Source: JBBECF01 sp040881945 (GTDB lineage Bacteria; Pseudomonadota; Alphaproteobacteria; Dongiales; Dongiaceae). Taken from it: a stretch of DNA of 12,337 bases. The position numbers and the translations under genes are program-made. Shown in pieces: positions 1 to 7,364 of this stretch. The stretch is taken from the NCBI GenBank assembly GCA_040881945.1, contig JBBECF010000195.1, forward strand, positions 1 to 12,337. The letters are read 5' to 3'. The notes beneath the pieces were generated by a model that saw only the letters and a program-made list of their open reading frames with translations, made no database searches and was not told the origin of the DNA. Positions within the stretch are counted from its first letter, which is position 1. Every line of letters starts with the position of its first letter.

Positions 1-193
1 GGCCCGGTCAAGGCATTGCGCCGGCGGGGTGACGTAAGGGATTTTGTGTCAGGGACGGAAAGGCTCGAACGCGGAATGGATTCGACCCAGCCTCGGATGA
101 CGCTTGGGGCTCCGTCAACGAAGGCAGGGCCGACCGCCCGGATCGTCAGCCCCACAACACCAGGCGCTCTCGGGAAGGCGCCGCTTCGCCCGT
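1..193. other. Gene-free region downstream of mrcA
   Basis: No convincing coding frame is visible. A 7-base inverted repeat (TGGGGCT at 105-111 with AGCCCCA at 148-154) encloses a smaller GGGC/GCCC stem (127-130 with 136-139), about 40 bases past the mrcA stop. This could be a terminator-like structure, but no T-run follows on the minus strand. The 16-mer at 11-26 recurs exactly at 8315-8330. Reading the minus strand, TTGACC at 11-6 could be a -35 box for a gene outside the window, but its -10 is not present to test this. Confidence 0.4.
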
Positions 194-2671
194 TCAGTAA
201 AGGCCGCCGAAGCCCTCCAGGGCCACGACGGGGATGCCCACGGACTCATCGCTCTCGGCTGTCAGCTTCTCGCTGCCGGCGACCACGGGGCTCACGGCAT
301 CCGGCACGGTGCCGGCCTTGAATGCCTCCAGGATCACGCCCTCGTCGCCGGGTTGCGCGGGCAGGCCGTCCGACCCGCGCACGCGCACCATTCTGAGGCC
401 CGGCGGAATATGGAAGGGGATCGCCGGCTTGTCCCTGAGCGCCGCTTCCATGAACTCGACGAAGATCGGGAGCGCGACCGAAGCGCCCTGCTCGTCGGGA
501 CCCAGCGTGCGCGGCTGGTCGAAGCCTATGTACACGCCGGCCACGAGGTCGCGGGTGAAGCCGATGAACCAGGCGTCCCGCTCGTCGTCCGTGGTGCCGG
601 TCTTGCCCGCGATCAACTTGCCGAGCGAACGCGCGCGCACGCCTGTGCCGCGCTCGACGACGCCCTGCATCATGGCGACCACCTGGTAAACGCTGCCTGG
701 ATCGCCGATCTGCGGCCGTGTGTCCTGCACCTCGGGGACGCTTTGGCCCGCCCACGTCACGTCCGTACAGGCGGGGCACGGACGCGCGTCGTGACGGTAG
801 ATGAGCGTGCCGCGGCGGTCCTGCACCCTGTCGATCAAGGTCGGCGTGATCCCTTTGCCGCCATTGGCGAGCTCGCCATAGGCCGTGGTCAGGCGCAGCA
901 GCGTCGTCTCGCCCGTGCCGAGGGCCATCGAGAGCACCGGCGGCAGATGGTCGACGATGCCGAAGCGCTCGGCGATGTCCGCGATTTTCGCCATGCCGAT
1001 GCTCTGGGCAAGGCGCACGGTCATCAGATTGCGCGAACGCTCGAGGCCGACGCGCAGCGGGATCGGTCCATAAAGCTTCTTGTCGTAGTTGGCGGGCCTC
1101 CATAGGCCCAGGCCCGGACCCTGGTCGATCTCAATGGGCGCGTCGAGCACGATGGAGGATGGCGTGAAGCCGCTGTCCATGGCGGCCAGATAGACGAAGG
1201 GCTTGAAGGCCGAGCCCGGCTGGCGCTCGGCCTGGACGGCGCGGTTGAACTCGTCGCGGCCGCGCTCGAACCGATACCCCCCACTCATGGCGAGCACACG
1301 GCCGGTGTGCGGGTCGAGGGCGACGAAGGCGCCGCTGACCTCCGGAATCTGGCGCAGCCCGTAACTGCCCGCGGGATAGGGCTCGTCGTCGGTTCCCCCA
1401 ACGACCGGCTCGACCAGGATGACATCGCCGCATGCGAGCACGTCCGACGGATGGCGCGGCGACGGGCCCACGCGCTGGCCCTGGAGTTGGGGCCGCGCCC
1501 ATTTGAGCTCCGCGACGGGGATGCGGCCGGTCAGGCCCTGGCCGATGCCGATGGTGGCCCCGGCCTCATCGACCGCAAGCACAACGGCGAGGTTCCAGGC
1601 GCCCATCCCGATCGGCGGCGGATGCATAGCGAGCGGGCCGATCCACGATCCCTCGACCGCGTTCGCCGCGGGCTCGATCCTGCCGGGCGGGCCGCGCCAG
1701 CCATGGCGACGGTCATAGGCGACGAGTCCGGCGCGCAGGGCCCGATCGGCGAACGCCTGGAGCCGGGGGTCGACCGTCGTGTGCACCGAAAGCCCGCCCG
1801 CATAGAGCGCCTTTTCGCCGAAGCGGCCGATGATTTCGCGCCGCACTTCCTCGCTGAAGTAGCCGGCGTTCGCGACCTCGGGTTCGCGGCCGTCCACGAT
1901 GACGAGGGGCGCCGTCCTCGCGGCAACGGCTTCGGCAGCAGTGACGTATCGTTCCGCCGCCATGCGCTCGATCACCCAGTCGCGCCGGGCCTTGGCCTGC
2001 TCCGGGAAGCGGATCGGATCGTAGTTGCTGGGTCCCTTGGGCAGGGCGGCGAGGAATGCGGCCTCCGGGATCGTGAGCTGGTCGAGGGACTTGTCGAAGT
2101 AGCCGAGCGCCGCGGCGGCAACCCCATAGGAGCCGCCGCCGAGATATATCTCGTTCAGATAGAGCTCGAGGATATGCGCCTTGCCGAAGGCGCGCTCGAT
2201 GCGGAAGGCGAGGATCGCCTCCTTGATCTTGCGCGAGATCGACGTCTCGTTGGTGAGAAGAAACTTCTTTGCCACCTGCTGGGTGATGGTGGAGGCGCCG
2301 ACCAGCCGGCGGTCTTGTCCAAGGTGCGCGAGATTCTGCCCGATCGCGCGCAGCACCGCCAACACGTCGACACCCGGGTGGGAGTAGAAGTTCTTGTCCT
2401 CGGCGGCAAGGAAGGCCTCGACCACGCGCTTCGGGATCGCGTCGATCGGCACGAAGACGCGGTTCTCGGTGGCATACTCGGCCAGGAGCCGGCCGTCGCC
2501 GGCGTGCAGGCGCGTCACCACGGCCGGTTCGTAGTCGGCAAGCTGGCGGTAGTCCGGCAGTCCGCGACCGTAATGATAGTACAACCCGCTCAGGCCCGCC
2601 CCGGCGCCGAGCCCGAGGACCAGCAAGAGAACCGTTGCGATGAGCAGCCGTTTGATCAGCCACTTGCTCAT
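194..2671 (-). CDS. mrcA: Penicillin-binding protein 1A, bifunctional class A PBP
   Basis: This enzyme polymerises lipid II into glycan strands and cross-links the peptides, working from the periplasmic face of the inner membrane. The 825 residues match the usual length of alphaproteobacterial PBP1A. Residues about 8-31 form the membrane anchor. The GT51 glycosyltransferase domain follows, with the catalytic-Glu motif EDKNFYSHPG (E91), then GASTITQQVAKKFL (125-138) and RKIKEAILA (147-155). The transpeptidase domain carries SAFK (nucleophile S487, K490), SRN (546-548) and KTGT (690-693), so both active sites look intact. Between them lies an OB-like insert (about 325-430), as is typical of PBP1A. 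The start sits just before the anchor; its ribosome site is weak (ACAGG, about 7 bases upstream). The gene lies 91 bases after the secreted-protein gene on the same strand, with a hairpin in between, so co-transcription is possible but not certain. The family assignment is very secure. Confidence 0.97.
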   Translation of the reverse strand: MSKWLIKRLLIATVLLLVLGLGAGAGLSGLYYHYGRGLPDYRQLADYEPAVVTRLHAGDGRLLAEYATENRVFVPIDAIPKRVVEAFLAAEDKNFYSHPGVDVLAVLRAIGQNLAHLGQDRRLVGASTITQQVAKKFLLTNETSISRKIKEAILAFRIERAFGKAHILELYLNEIYLGGGSYGVAAAALGYFDKSLDQLTIPEAAFLAALPKGPSNYDPIRFPEQAKARRDWVIERMAAERYVTAAEAVAARTAPLVIVDGREPEVANAGYFSEEVRREIIGRFGEKALYAGGLSVHTTVDPRLQAFADRALRAGLVAYDRRHGWRGPPGRIEPAANAVEGSWIGPLAMHPPPIGMGAWNLAVVLAVDEAGATIGIGQGLTGRIPVAELKWARPQLQGQRVGPSPRHPSDVLACGDVILVEPVVGGTDDEPYPAGSYGLRQIPEVSGAFVALDPHTGRVLAMSGGYRFERGRDEFNRAVQAERQPGSAFKPFVYLAAMDSGFTPSSIVLDAPIEIDQGPGLGLWRPANYDKKLYGPIPLRVGLERSRNLMTVRLAQSIGMAKIADIAERFGIVDHLPPVLSMALGTGETTLLRLTTAYGELANGGKGITPTLIDRVQDRRGTLIYRHDARPCPACTDVTWAGQSVPEVQDTRPQIGDPGSVYQVVAMMQGVVERGTGVRARSLGKLIAGKTGTTDDERDAWFIGFTRDLVAGVYIGFDQPRTLGPDEQGASVALPIFVEFMEAALRDKPAIPFHIPPGLRMVRVRGSDGLPAQPGDEGVILEAFKAGTVPDAVSPVVAGSEKLTAESDESVGIPVVALEGFGGLY

Positions 2672-2699
2672 AACGCGCCTGTCCCGCCCGAACGCCCCG

Positions 2700-2718
2700 G
2701 TGCCGGCGAACCCGGCAC
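2700..2718 (-). terminator. Hairpin between secreted-protein gene and mrcA
   Basis: A perfect 7-base-pair GC-rich stem (GTGCCGG / CCGGCAC) with a 5-base loop lies in the 91-base gap between the two genes. No T-run follows on the minus strand, so it may be a weak or Rho-aided terminator, or an mRNA-stabilising hairpin that sets the relative expression of the two genes. Confidence 0.35.
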
Positions 2719-2762
2719 AGGGAAATGGACCCGTAGGCCGAGCGCTCCAGGGCCGTCGGCGT

Positions 2763-3680
2763 TCACGACTTCGTGCCGGTGACGGCCACGGAGCGGATCC
2801 AGTAGTTGCCGCCGCTGTTGATCATCAGGAAGCCGTCGAAGGAATCCCGGATCTTCGTGTCGGTCACTTCGATTACCCCCTTGCCGTCGAGCGCCACGGT
2901 CATCTTCCCGGATCGGTCGCGCTTCCAGTCGATGACGTGCGACCTGTCGTCCTCCAGGTTGATCCGCCCGTTGGAGCTGCCGAGCAGTTGGGTGCCCTGG
3001 CTCGTGACGCGTGACAGCACCAGGCCGTTCGCCGCCGACGGCACGTAAGTGATGCGATAGGAGGTATCGCCGTACTGACCGAGATAGGGTCCAAAGTCGA
3101 ACCGGCCGGCCTGATCGCGCGAGGCGATCTCCAGGCGGATGGCGAAGGGGTTGGGGATGGCCACCGGCGTGGAAATCATGGCGTACGCGTCCCGCGCAGC
3201 CTGACTCTTCTGGGTGTCCTGCGTGCCCTGGCCGGTCTGCTGCTTGAGCAGCGCGATCAGGGCGTTACTGATGATATCCTGCCCGCTGCTGGGGACCGGC
3301 GCCGCGCTGCGCTTGTTGATGGTGCTGTGCAGGCCGGTAAAGCCGCCCCCGGCGTCAATCCCCCAGGTGCCGGCTGCTACCGTCCATGCCGGGTTGCGGG
3401 TGAAGTTGCCGTCGCGGAAGTCGTCGTACAACAGCGTGACCGGCGACTGTTTGTCATAGGTGTTGGCCAGATTGCGCAGGTCGTCGAGGAAGGTAGGGTC
3501 GGCCGCCTTGGCCCGCTCCGCCTGGTCGGTCAGACTGCGCAAATTCTTCAACAACTCCGGCATGTCGCCGGTCTGCGCCTGTCCCTGCCACGGGACATAG
3601 CGCGACTCGTCCGCCTGGCCCGGCAAACCGGCGAGCAGTAACAGGCCGAGGGCTGTGCTGAGCGCTTTGAACGTTTTCAT
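2763..3680 (-). CDS. Secreted protein with jelly-roll (LamG/DUF1080-like) domain
   Basis: The function is not known. The protein has 305 residues. Residues 1-23 form a signal peptide with probable cleavage after GQA, so it is exported. Residues about 38-77 are charged and probably helical (PELLKNLRSLTDQAERAKAAD). From about residue 82 the sequence looks like a concanavalin-A/LamG-type beta sandwich. It opens with LLYDDFRDGNF and AWTVAAGTWGID, and closes with HVIDWKRDRSGKMTVALDG (248-266), FDGFLMINSGGNYWIRSVAVTG. This pattern occurs in sugar- or polymer-binding DUF1080-like domains, and no catalytic residues can be named. An upstream ATG at 3731 also exists in frame. The start at 3680 is preferred because AGGAG sits 8 bases ahead of it and the signal peptide begins there. 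A role in binding envelope glycans is inference from fold and neighbours. Confidence 0.75.
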   Translation of the reverse strand: MKTFKALSTALGLLLLAGLPGQADESRYVPWQGQAQTGDMPELLKNLRSLTDQAERAKAADPTFLDDLRNLANTYDKQSPVTLLYDDFRDGNFTRNPAWTVAAGTWGIDAGGGFTGLHSTINKRSAAPVPSSGQDIISNALIALLKQQTGQGTQDTQKSQAARDAYAMISTPVAIPNPFAIRLEIASRDQAGRFDFGPYLGQYGDTSYRITYVPSAANGLVLSRVTSQGTQLLGSSNGRINLEDDRSHVIDWKRDRSGKMTVALDGKGVIEVTDTKIRDSFDGFLMINSGGNYWIRSVAVTGTKS

Positions 3681-3788
3681 CGATTGGTCTCCTAATTCAA
3701 GCTCCTCCTTATGGTTTGTTCGTCGAGACATCGACCAGATCGGAGGAAGCGGACCACGCTAGTGCCGCGCGTCATCGAGAGGCACTTA

Positions 3789-3802
3789 CCCGGGTGTCCG
3801 GG
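3789..3802 (-). terminator. Small hairpin just after the DUF3309 gene
   Basis: A 5-base-pair stem (CCCGG / CCGGG) with loop GTGT lies immediately past the TAG stop at 3804-3806. A second, longer-looped inverted repeat (AGTGCC at 3761-3766 with GGCACT at 3781-3786) follows. Neither has a T-run, so termination is only possible. Confidence 0.25.
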
Positions 3803-3803
3803 C

Positions 3804-3962
3804 CTATATCCGCCCCAGGAGCAGCAGGATGAGAACAATGGCGAGCACGAGGCCGACGCCGCCGCTCGGGACGTAGCCCCAGCTCCTGCTATGGGGCCAC
3901 GTCGGCAGGGCACCGATCAAAAAAAGTATCAGGATGATTAGCAGAATCGTTCCGAGGCTCAT
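3804..3962 (-). CDS. DUF3309 family small membrane protein
   Basis: This 52-residue peptide is easily missed because of its size. It starts MSLGTILLIILILFLIGALP, continues TWPHSRSWGYVPSGGVGLVLA, and ends ILLLLGRI. The two hydrophobic segments (about 4-20 and 36-50) are joined by a short Trp/Tyr/Gly/Pro-rich loop. This layout, with TWP, SWGY and PSGG in the loop, is characteristic of the DUF3309 family of tiny proteobacterial proteins. They are predicted to sit in the inner membrane as a helical hairpin, and their function is unknown. AGGTG lies about 5 bases ahead of the ATG. The gene sits 122 bases from the lipoprotein upstream and 123 bases from the secreted-protein gene downstream, in the envelope block. 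Family recognition is from memory of the motif and is strong. Confidence 0.88.
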   Translation of the reverse strand: MSLGTILLIILILFLIGALPTWPHSRSWGYVPSGGVGLVLAIVLILLLLGRI

Positions 3963-4084
3963 CGCCGCACCTATGTTCGACCGTTATCGTCTCGCCTTTC
4001 CATGCCTTGCCGCGCTCTGGACCGAAGCAACCGGAAGCCTCCGCAACTCCGGGCGAACGACGTTCATCCGCGCCGCGAGAGGCT

Positions 4085-4585
4085 TTAGGCCGGCGCCCAC
4101 CCCGCCGACCCCTGGCATAGGGTGATGGTGTCCTGCTGGGTATTGCCGTCCTTGGTGGCCGACAGCCGAATATTGCGACAGGTGCGTCCGCGGTTATCCT
4201 GGTACGGTTCATTCGTCGGACTAGCCCACCCGGTCCACTCGGGCTGGAAGAACGCGTTGGTTTTTTGCCAAGTTATGTGCTGGCCGGTCGGGACGGTTGC
4301 GGCTCGAATCGCCGCGTCCGCCGCCACCTCGTGCGCATCTTCCGACAGATAGTTCGCCAGACGGTTACCGATCAGCCCGCCGGCCGCGGCACCGACGATG
4401 ACGCCGACCGGACCGCCCGTGATGAAGTAGCCGGCCACGCCGCCGGCGGCGGCGCCCGCCCCGGTACCGAGGGTCTGGCTCTGGGTCATGCCGCCAATTC
4501 CACTCGATCCATCGGACGAGGTCTCGCAGGCGGATAGTCCGAGCAAGGCGACCACGGCCAAGCCGGTAAACGGCAAATAACGCAT
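4085..4585 (-). CDS. Glycine-zipper surface-antigen (17 kDa type) lipoprotein
   Basis: This is a predicted outer-membrane lipoprotein of 166 residues. A signal peptide ends in the lipobox LSAC, with Cys20 as the lipidation site. Residues about 38-78 form a glycine-zipper segment rich in GxxxG/AxxxG (GAGAAAGGVAGYFITGG, GVIVGAAAGGLIGNRL), which usually inserts in or packs against the membrane. The C-terminal domain (about 98-166) has TGQHITWQ, PYQDNRGRTCRNIR and NTQQDTITLCQ. It resembles the C-terminal part of the rickettsial 17 kDa surface-antigen family, with C136 and C157 possibly forming a disulfide. An in-frame ATG at 4678 is rejected because AGGAGG sits close before 4585, where the signal peptide begins. 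It follows the wall-binding gene on the same strand, separated by a 308-base gap with a strong hairpin, so it is probably a separate transcript. The family has a structural role in the envelope with no enzymatic activity known. Confidence 0.88.
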   Translation of the reverse strand: MRYLPFTGLAVVALLGLSACETSSDGSSGIGGMTQSQTLGTGAGAAAGGVAGYFITGGPVGVIVGAAAGGLIGNRLANYLSEDAHEVAADAAIRAATVPTGQHITWQKTNAFFQPEWTGWASPTNEPYQDNRGRTCRNIRLSATKDGNTQQDTITLCQGSAGWAPA

Positions 4586-4823
4586 GACAACCTCCTGTTC
4601 GTACTGACGCCGACCTTCGAGACGTATGCTGTCGCCGCGACGGATCGCGCTTGGCGAGCTTCGCGCCCCTGCCGGCATCTACAACGAAATTTTCTGGTGC
4701 AGCGGCACCATTAGCGGACTTAAGACCCCGTCGCAGTTCAGATTTGAACACGCGGTGTCATGGCCGGATGACTCTTCCGCTGGCTTGTCCCCGGTTCCGT
4801 ATCGATAATCCGGCTGGCCGCGC
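4586..4823. promoter_or_regulatory. Gap upstream of lipoprotein gene with two palindromes
   Basis: No gene is seen here. Two inverted repeats lie upstream of the lipoprotein start. One is TGGTGC-AGCG-GCACCA at 4695-4710. The other is the 14-mer GTTCAGATTTGAAC at 4736-4749, which is symmetric apart from one base pair. They may be an operator or RNA hairpins. I could not identify a convincing sigma-70 promoter for the lipoprotein gene, although one is expected here because a terminator precedes the gap. Confidence 0.3.
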
Positions 4824-4860
4824 TCCCCGCGACCGACCGATGACCTGTCGGCCGCGGGGA
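4824..4860 (-). terminator. Strong hairpin terminating the wall-binding gene
   Basis: An 8-base-pair perfect stem (TCCCCGCG / CGCGGGGA) continues, past one A-C mismatch, into five more pairs (CCGAC / GTCGG) around a 9-base loop. It begins 33 bases after the stop of the peptidoglycan-binding protein gene. No T-run follows on either strand, as is common in GC-rich genomes. Because the stem is symmetric, the assignment to the minus-strand gene rests on position. Confidence 0.6.
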
Positions 4861-4893
4861 ACATCACGATAACGTCAGCCGGCCGAGCTATCC

Positions 4894-6840
4894 TCAGCGG
4901 TTGTTGATATTGTCGATCGCCTCGATCACGCCCTTGGTGAACTCGCCCATCGGCGTGCTGGTCGACGAGACATTCGACGTTTGAAGATGTGCCAATAACG
5001 CCTCGCTGGGCGCGCCGGTGATGGTCAGCCCGGAGTCATTCTGATAGTTTCGAATGGCCGAAATCGTCTGCGCATTCGCGACGCCGTCGATCGCGCCGGG
5101 GTTGTAGCCGAGACGGTACAGATGTTGCTCCGTCTGCGAGATCATCGAGACCGTCGTACCGGAAGGTTGCTGCCCGGCATAGGTCCGCAGCCGCTGAAGC
5201 AGGTCGTTGTCCAGCCGTCCCGTCACCACCAGGCGTTCATCCTGCTGGTAAGCGCGAACCGCGGCGTAGGTTTGCTGGTCGGGCGAGCCGTCAACGGCGC
5301 CGACGGTGTAGCCGAGCCCCCGGAGCCGGTTCTCGACTTCCCAGATCTCCTTCGAGGAGATCTCGCTTGTGTTGCGGGTGACCGCCGTGTCTTCCAAGTG
5401 CGCCAGCAGCGTGGCCGTGGCCCTGCCGTTCACCGCCAGCCCGCTATCGCGCTGATAGCTTTGGATGGCCGTGCGGCTTTGTTCGTCGATGGTCCCGTCG
5501 ATCCTTCCGACCGAATAGCCATGCCGATCGAGTTGTCCTTCGGTTTCCCAGACCAACTGCGATGCGGTTTCGCTCGTGTTTTGCACCGACGACCTGCGCA
5601 GATGGTCGAGCAGACTCTGGCTTGTCTCGCCACTGACGGCGAGGCCGACGTCACGCTGGTAGGCGCGGATCGCGCTACGGGTCTGTTCGTTCAAGATGCC
5701 ATCGACGCTGCCGGCGGCGTAGCCGTGCCGCAGCAACTCGCTCTTGATGCTCGAGGTTCGCAAGTCGGCGTTCGGCGCCGGCGCCGCGACCGCAACCGTG
5801 AGCCCGAGACTCTCGAGTAGAGTCGCGCTCATATCGCCGGTGACCGGCAGGCCGGACGCCGCCTGATAGTTGCGGATCGCCACTCGCGTCCTCGGACCGA
5901 GCGCGCCGTCGGCGGGGCCGGCGTCATAGCCCCGTCGGTTCAGGGCGGCCTGGACGCCCTTCACTTGATCTCTTTGGCTGGCGCCGGCATCGGTCTTGCC
6001 CGAGCGCAACTGCGCGAGCAATCCGTCGCTGACCTCGCCGTTGACCGGCAGGCTCGCGTCGGCCTGGTAGGCCCGGATCGCCGACATCGTTGTCGCATCG
6101 AGCTGGCCGGTTACCATTGGGATCGGATAATCGCGCAAACGCAGTTCGGATTGAATCTCGGCGACGAGGGCCGAATTGGACGGAGCGACCGGACTGACGA
6201 CAGGGGCCGCCACCTGTGTGCGCTGCGTCAGAGTGGCTTGCAGGTGTTCGAACAAGCTGATACTGGGCGCGCCGCTGATCGGAAGCTCGGAATCCGTCTG
6301 GTAGGCCCGAATTGCGGCACGGCTCTTGTTGCCGAGGATGCCATCGGGCGGCCCGGCGGCATAGCCAAGATTGTTGAGCGAGTTTTGCACGGCACGCACC
6401 GAATACGGCGCATAACCAACCGCCACCGGCGAGGCCGTTGCCGGCAGATAGACCGCGCGCGGCGCTGGCGTCACCATCGACGCATTGGCCACGCGCCACT
6501 GGGACGCCAGGTCCTCGGCGCGCCGGGCCTGATAACTCGACATCTTCGTCACCAGGGCGTCGCGCGCCGCAAGCGCCGGCGTATAGCCGTTCGACGCCGC
6601 GAGGTCGAACCAGGCATAGGACTGCACATAGTCCTGATCCACGCCGCGACCCTCGGCATAGAGCCGACCCATCATGTATTGCGCCGTGGCATGCCCAACA
6701 TCGGCCGCGGCCTTGAACTCGCGAAAGGCGGTCGTGTAGCTGCCGCCGTTATAGGCCGCGCTGCCTCGCGAATAGTCGGCGACGGCGGGACCGGCCAGGG
6801 TAACCAGGACGGCGACCGCCATGAGAGTCTTCTTGTGCAT
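4894..6840 (-). CDS. Secreted protein: Sel1 repeats plus seven peptidoglycan-binding domains
   Basis: The precursor has 648 residues. A signal peptide (1-21, cut after AVA) sends it to the periplasm. Residues about 23-95 form a TPR-like Sel1 segment (AFREFKAAADVGHATAQYMMGRLYAEGRGVDQDYVQSYAWFDLAASNG). After a Pro/Ala linker come seven PG_binding_1-type repeats of about 55 residues, at about 149-204, 225-280, 293-347, 362-417, 429-485, 498-554 and 567-621. Each has the pattern Q/E..L...GY..G..DG......(S/T)..AIR.YQ.......(S/T)G....LL..L. No catalytic domain (amidase, lytic transglycosylase, L,D-transpeptidase) is visible; the tail after 621 is short and polar. It therefore probably binds or scaffolds the cell wall, with the Sel1 part contacting a protein partner. 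The start at 6840 is chosen because GGAGG precedes it and the signal peptide begins there; the longer in-frame ATG at 6924 has neither. A hairpin follows the stop. Confidence 0.9.
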   Translation of the reverse strand: MHKKTLMAVAVLVTLAGPAVADYSRGSAAYNGGSYTTAFREFKAAADVGHATAQYMMGRLYAEGRGVDQDYVQSYAWFDLAASNGYTPALAARDALVTKMSSYQARRAEDLASQWRVANASMVTPAPRAVYLPATASPVAVGYAPYSVRAVQNSLNNLGYAAGPPDGILGNKSRAAIRAYQTDSELPISGAPSISLFEHLQATLTQRTQVAAPVVSPVAPSNSALVAEIQSELRLRDYPIPMVTGQLDATTMSAIRAYQADASLPVNGEVSDGLLAQLRSGKTDAGASQRDQVKGVQAALNRRGYDAGPADGALGPRTRVAIRNYQAASGLPVTGDMSATLLESLGLTVAVAAPAPNADLRTSSIKSELLRHGYAAGSVDGILNEQTRSAIRAYQRDVGLAVSGETSQSLLDHLRRSSVQNTSETASQLVWETEGQLDRHGYSVGRIDGTIDEQSRTAIQSYQRDSGLAVNGRATATLLAHLEDTAVTRNTSEISSKEIWEVENRLRGLGYTVGAVDGSPDQQTYAAVRAYQQDERLVVTGRLDNDLLQRLRTYAGQQPSGTTVSMISQTEQHLYRLGYNPGAIDGVANAQTISAIRNYQNDSGLTITGAPSEALLAHLQTSNVSSTSTPMGEFTKGVIEAIDNINNR

Positions 6841-6885
6841 CACATGCCCCTCCGGTTGCGAAAATACGACTTGCAGGAAATATCT

Positions 6886-6914
6886 AGATAATTTTCGCAC
6901 CGTCGGAAGTCCAA
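6886..6914 (-). promoter_or_regulatory. Possible promoter of wall-binding gene
   Basis: On the minus strand, TTGGAC (6914-6909), a 17-base spacer and TTATCT (6891-6886) lie about 45 bases ahead of the ATG at 6840. The -35 is good and the -10 is poor. The perfect palindrome TATCTAGATA (6881-6890) overlaps the -10, so a repressor could act here. Confidence 0.3.
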
Positions 6915-6999
6915 TACAGCACACACGGCATAATTAAATCGGTGACTTTCTACCGTTGTCGCCACGCCGAATACGGTGCAACGATTGAGCGATTGCTGG

Positions 7000-7061
7000 A
7001 CAGGAATTCTCCAAATTCCTGTGCGTCATTGCGTTTATTTTCGGGAGATTTTGGAAAATCT
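7000..7061. promoter_or_regulatory. Two AT-rich palindromes in gene-free region
   Basis: A perfect 9-base-pair inverted repeat (ACAGGAATT-CTCCA-AATTCCTGT, 7000-7022) is followed 23 bases later by AGATTTT-GG-AAAATCT (7046-7061). They lie 160-220 bases upstream of the wall-binding gene, within a stretch (about 6860-7065) clearly richer in A/T than its surroundings. They could be operators, or hairpins of a small RNA. The rest of 6925-7222 shows no gene that I can support. Confidence 0.35.
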
Positions 7062-7222
7062 TGTCTCGACAGGCCAAAGGCTTATCCCTACCTGCGCGGA
7101 GCCGGAGCTTCGTTTCGGCAAAGGCGGGCGGGCAAATTGGCGCGTCGATTCCGGTGGCGCTCTTGAGGAGATTTCGGCGAAGCGCGCAACGCGTGCACGC
7201 CGCAAGGATCGGCCGGACCTAG

Positions 7223-7301
7223 CAGGTTGCTGAAAAAAGCGAACCGCCCATCCTCCCGCTTCGACAAGCGCAGCGTGAGGAAGAACTATTTCAGGAACCT
7301 G
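7223..7301. repeat. Palindromic dispersed repeat (REP/MITE-like)
   Basis: The ends are inverted copies: CAGGTTGCTGAAA at 7223-7235 and TTTCAGGAACCTG at 7289-7301, matching at 12 of 13 positions. The middle (about 7250-7278) is itself an imperfect hairpin built on CCTCCCGCTTCGACAAGCG and its partner. The CTTCGACAAGC core resembles short intergenic palindromes that I recall as scattered through several alphaproteobacterial genomes. No coding capacity is present. It lies in the gap downstream of the Crp/Fnr gene. Only one full copy is in the window, so calling it dispersed is inference. Confidence 0.6.
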
Positions 7302-7302
7302 G

Positions 7303-7324
7303 CCTCGACCCGAGCCCGTCGAAG
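7303..7324 (-). terminator. Hairpin after Crp/Fnr gene, REP-like half
   Basis: Read on the minus strand, CTTCGAC-GGGCTCGG-GTCGAGG forms a 7-base-pair stem with one T.G pair. It lies 41 bases past the stop of the regulator gene. The CTTCGACGGGCTC core matches the adjacent palindromic repeat family. It may terminate the regulator transcript; no T-run follows. Confidence 0.35.
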
Positions 7325-7364
7325 GGCGGAATCGAGTGCGGTCGCGGGGTTTTTCGGCAGCCCG

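Noticed and set aside
1307..2782. Long plus-strand open frame (491 codons) opposite mrcA
   Set aside because: It lies entirely antisense to a securely identified PBP1A. Arg/Ala/Gly-rich composition is typical of shadow frames in GC-rich DNA.
4736..4749. GTTCAGATTTGAAC as a LexA box
   Set aside because: Alphaproteobacterial LexA sites are direct repeats GTTC-N7-GTTC, and this is an inverted repeat with different spacing.
6942..7233. Small plus-strand frames in the gap upstream of the wall-binding gene
   Set aside because: There is no ribosome site, their composition does not look like protein, and they cross the palindromes and the repeat.
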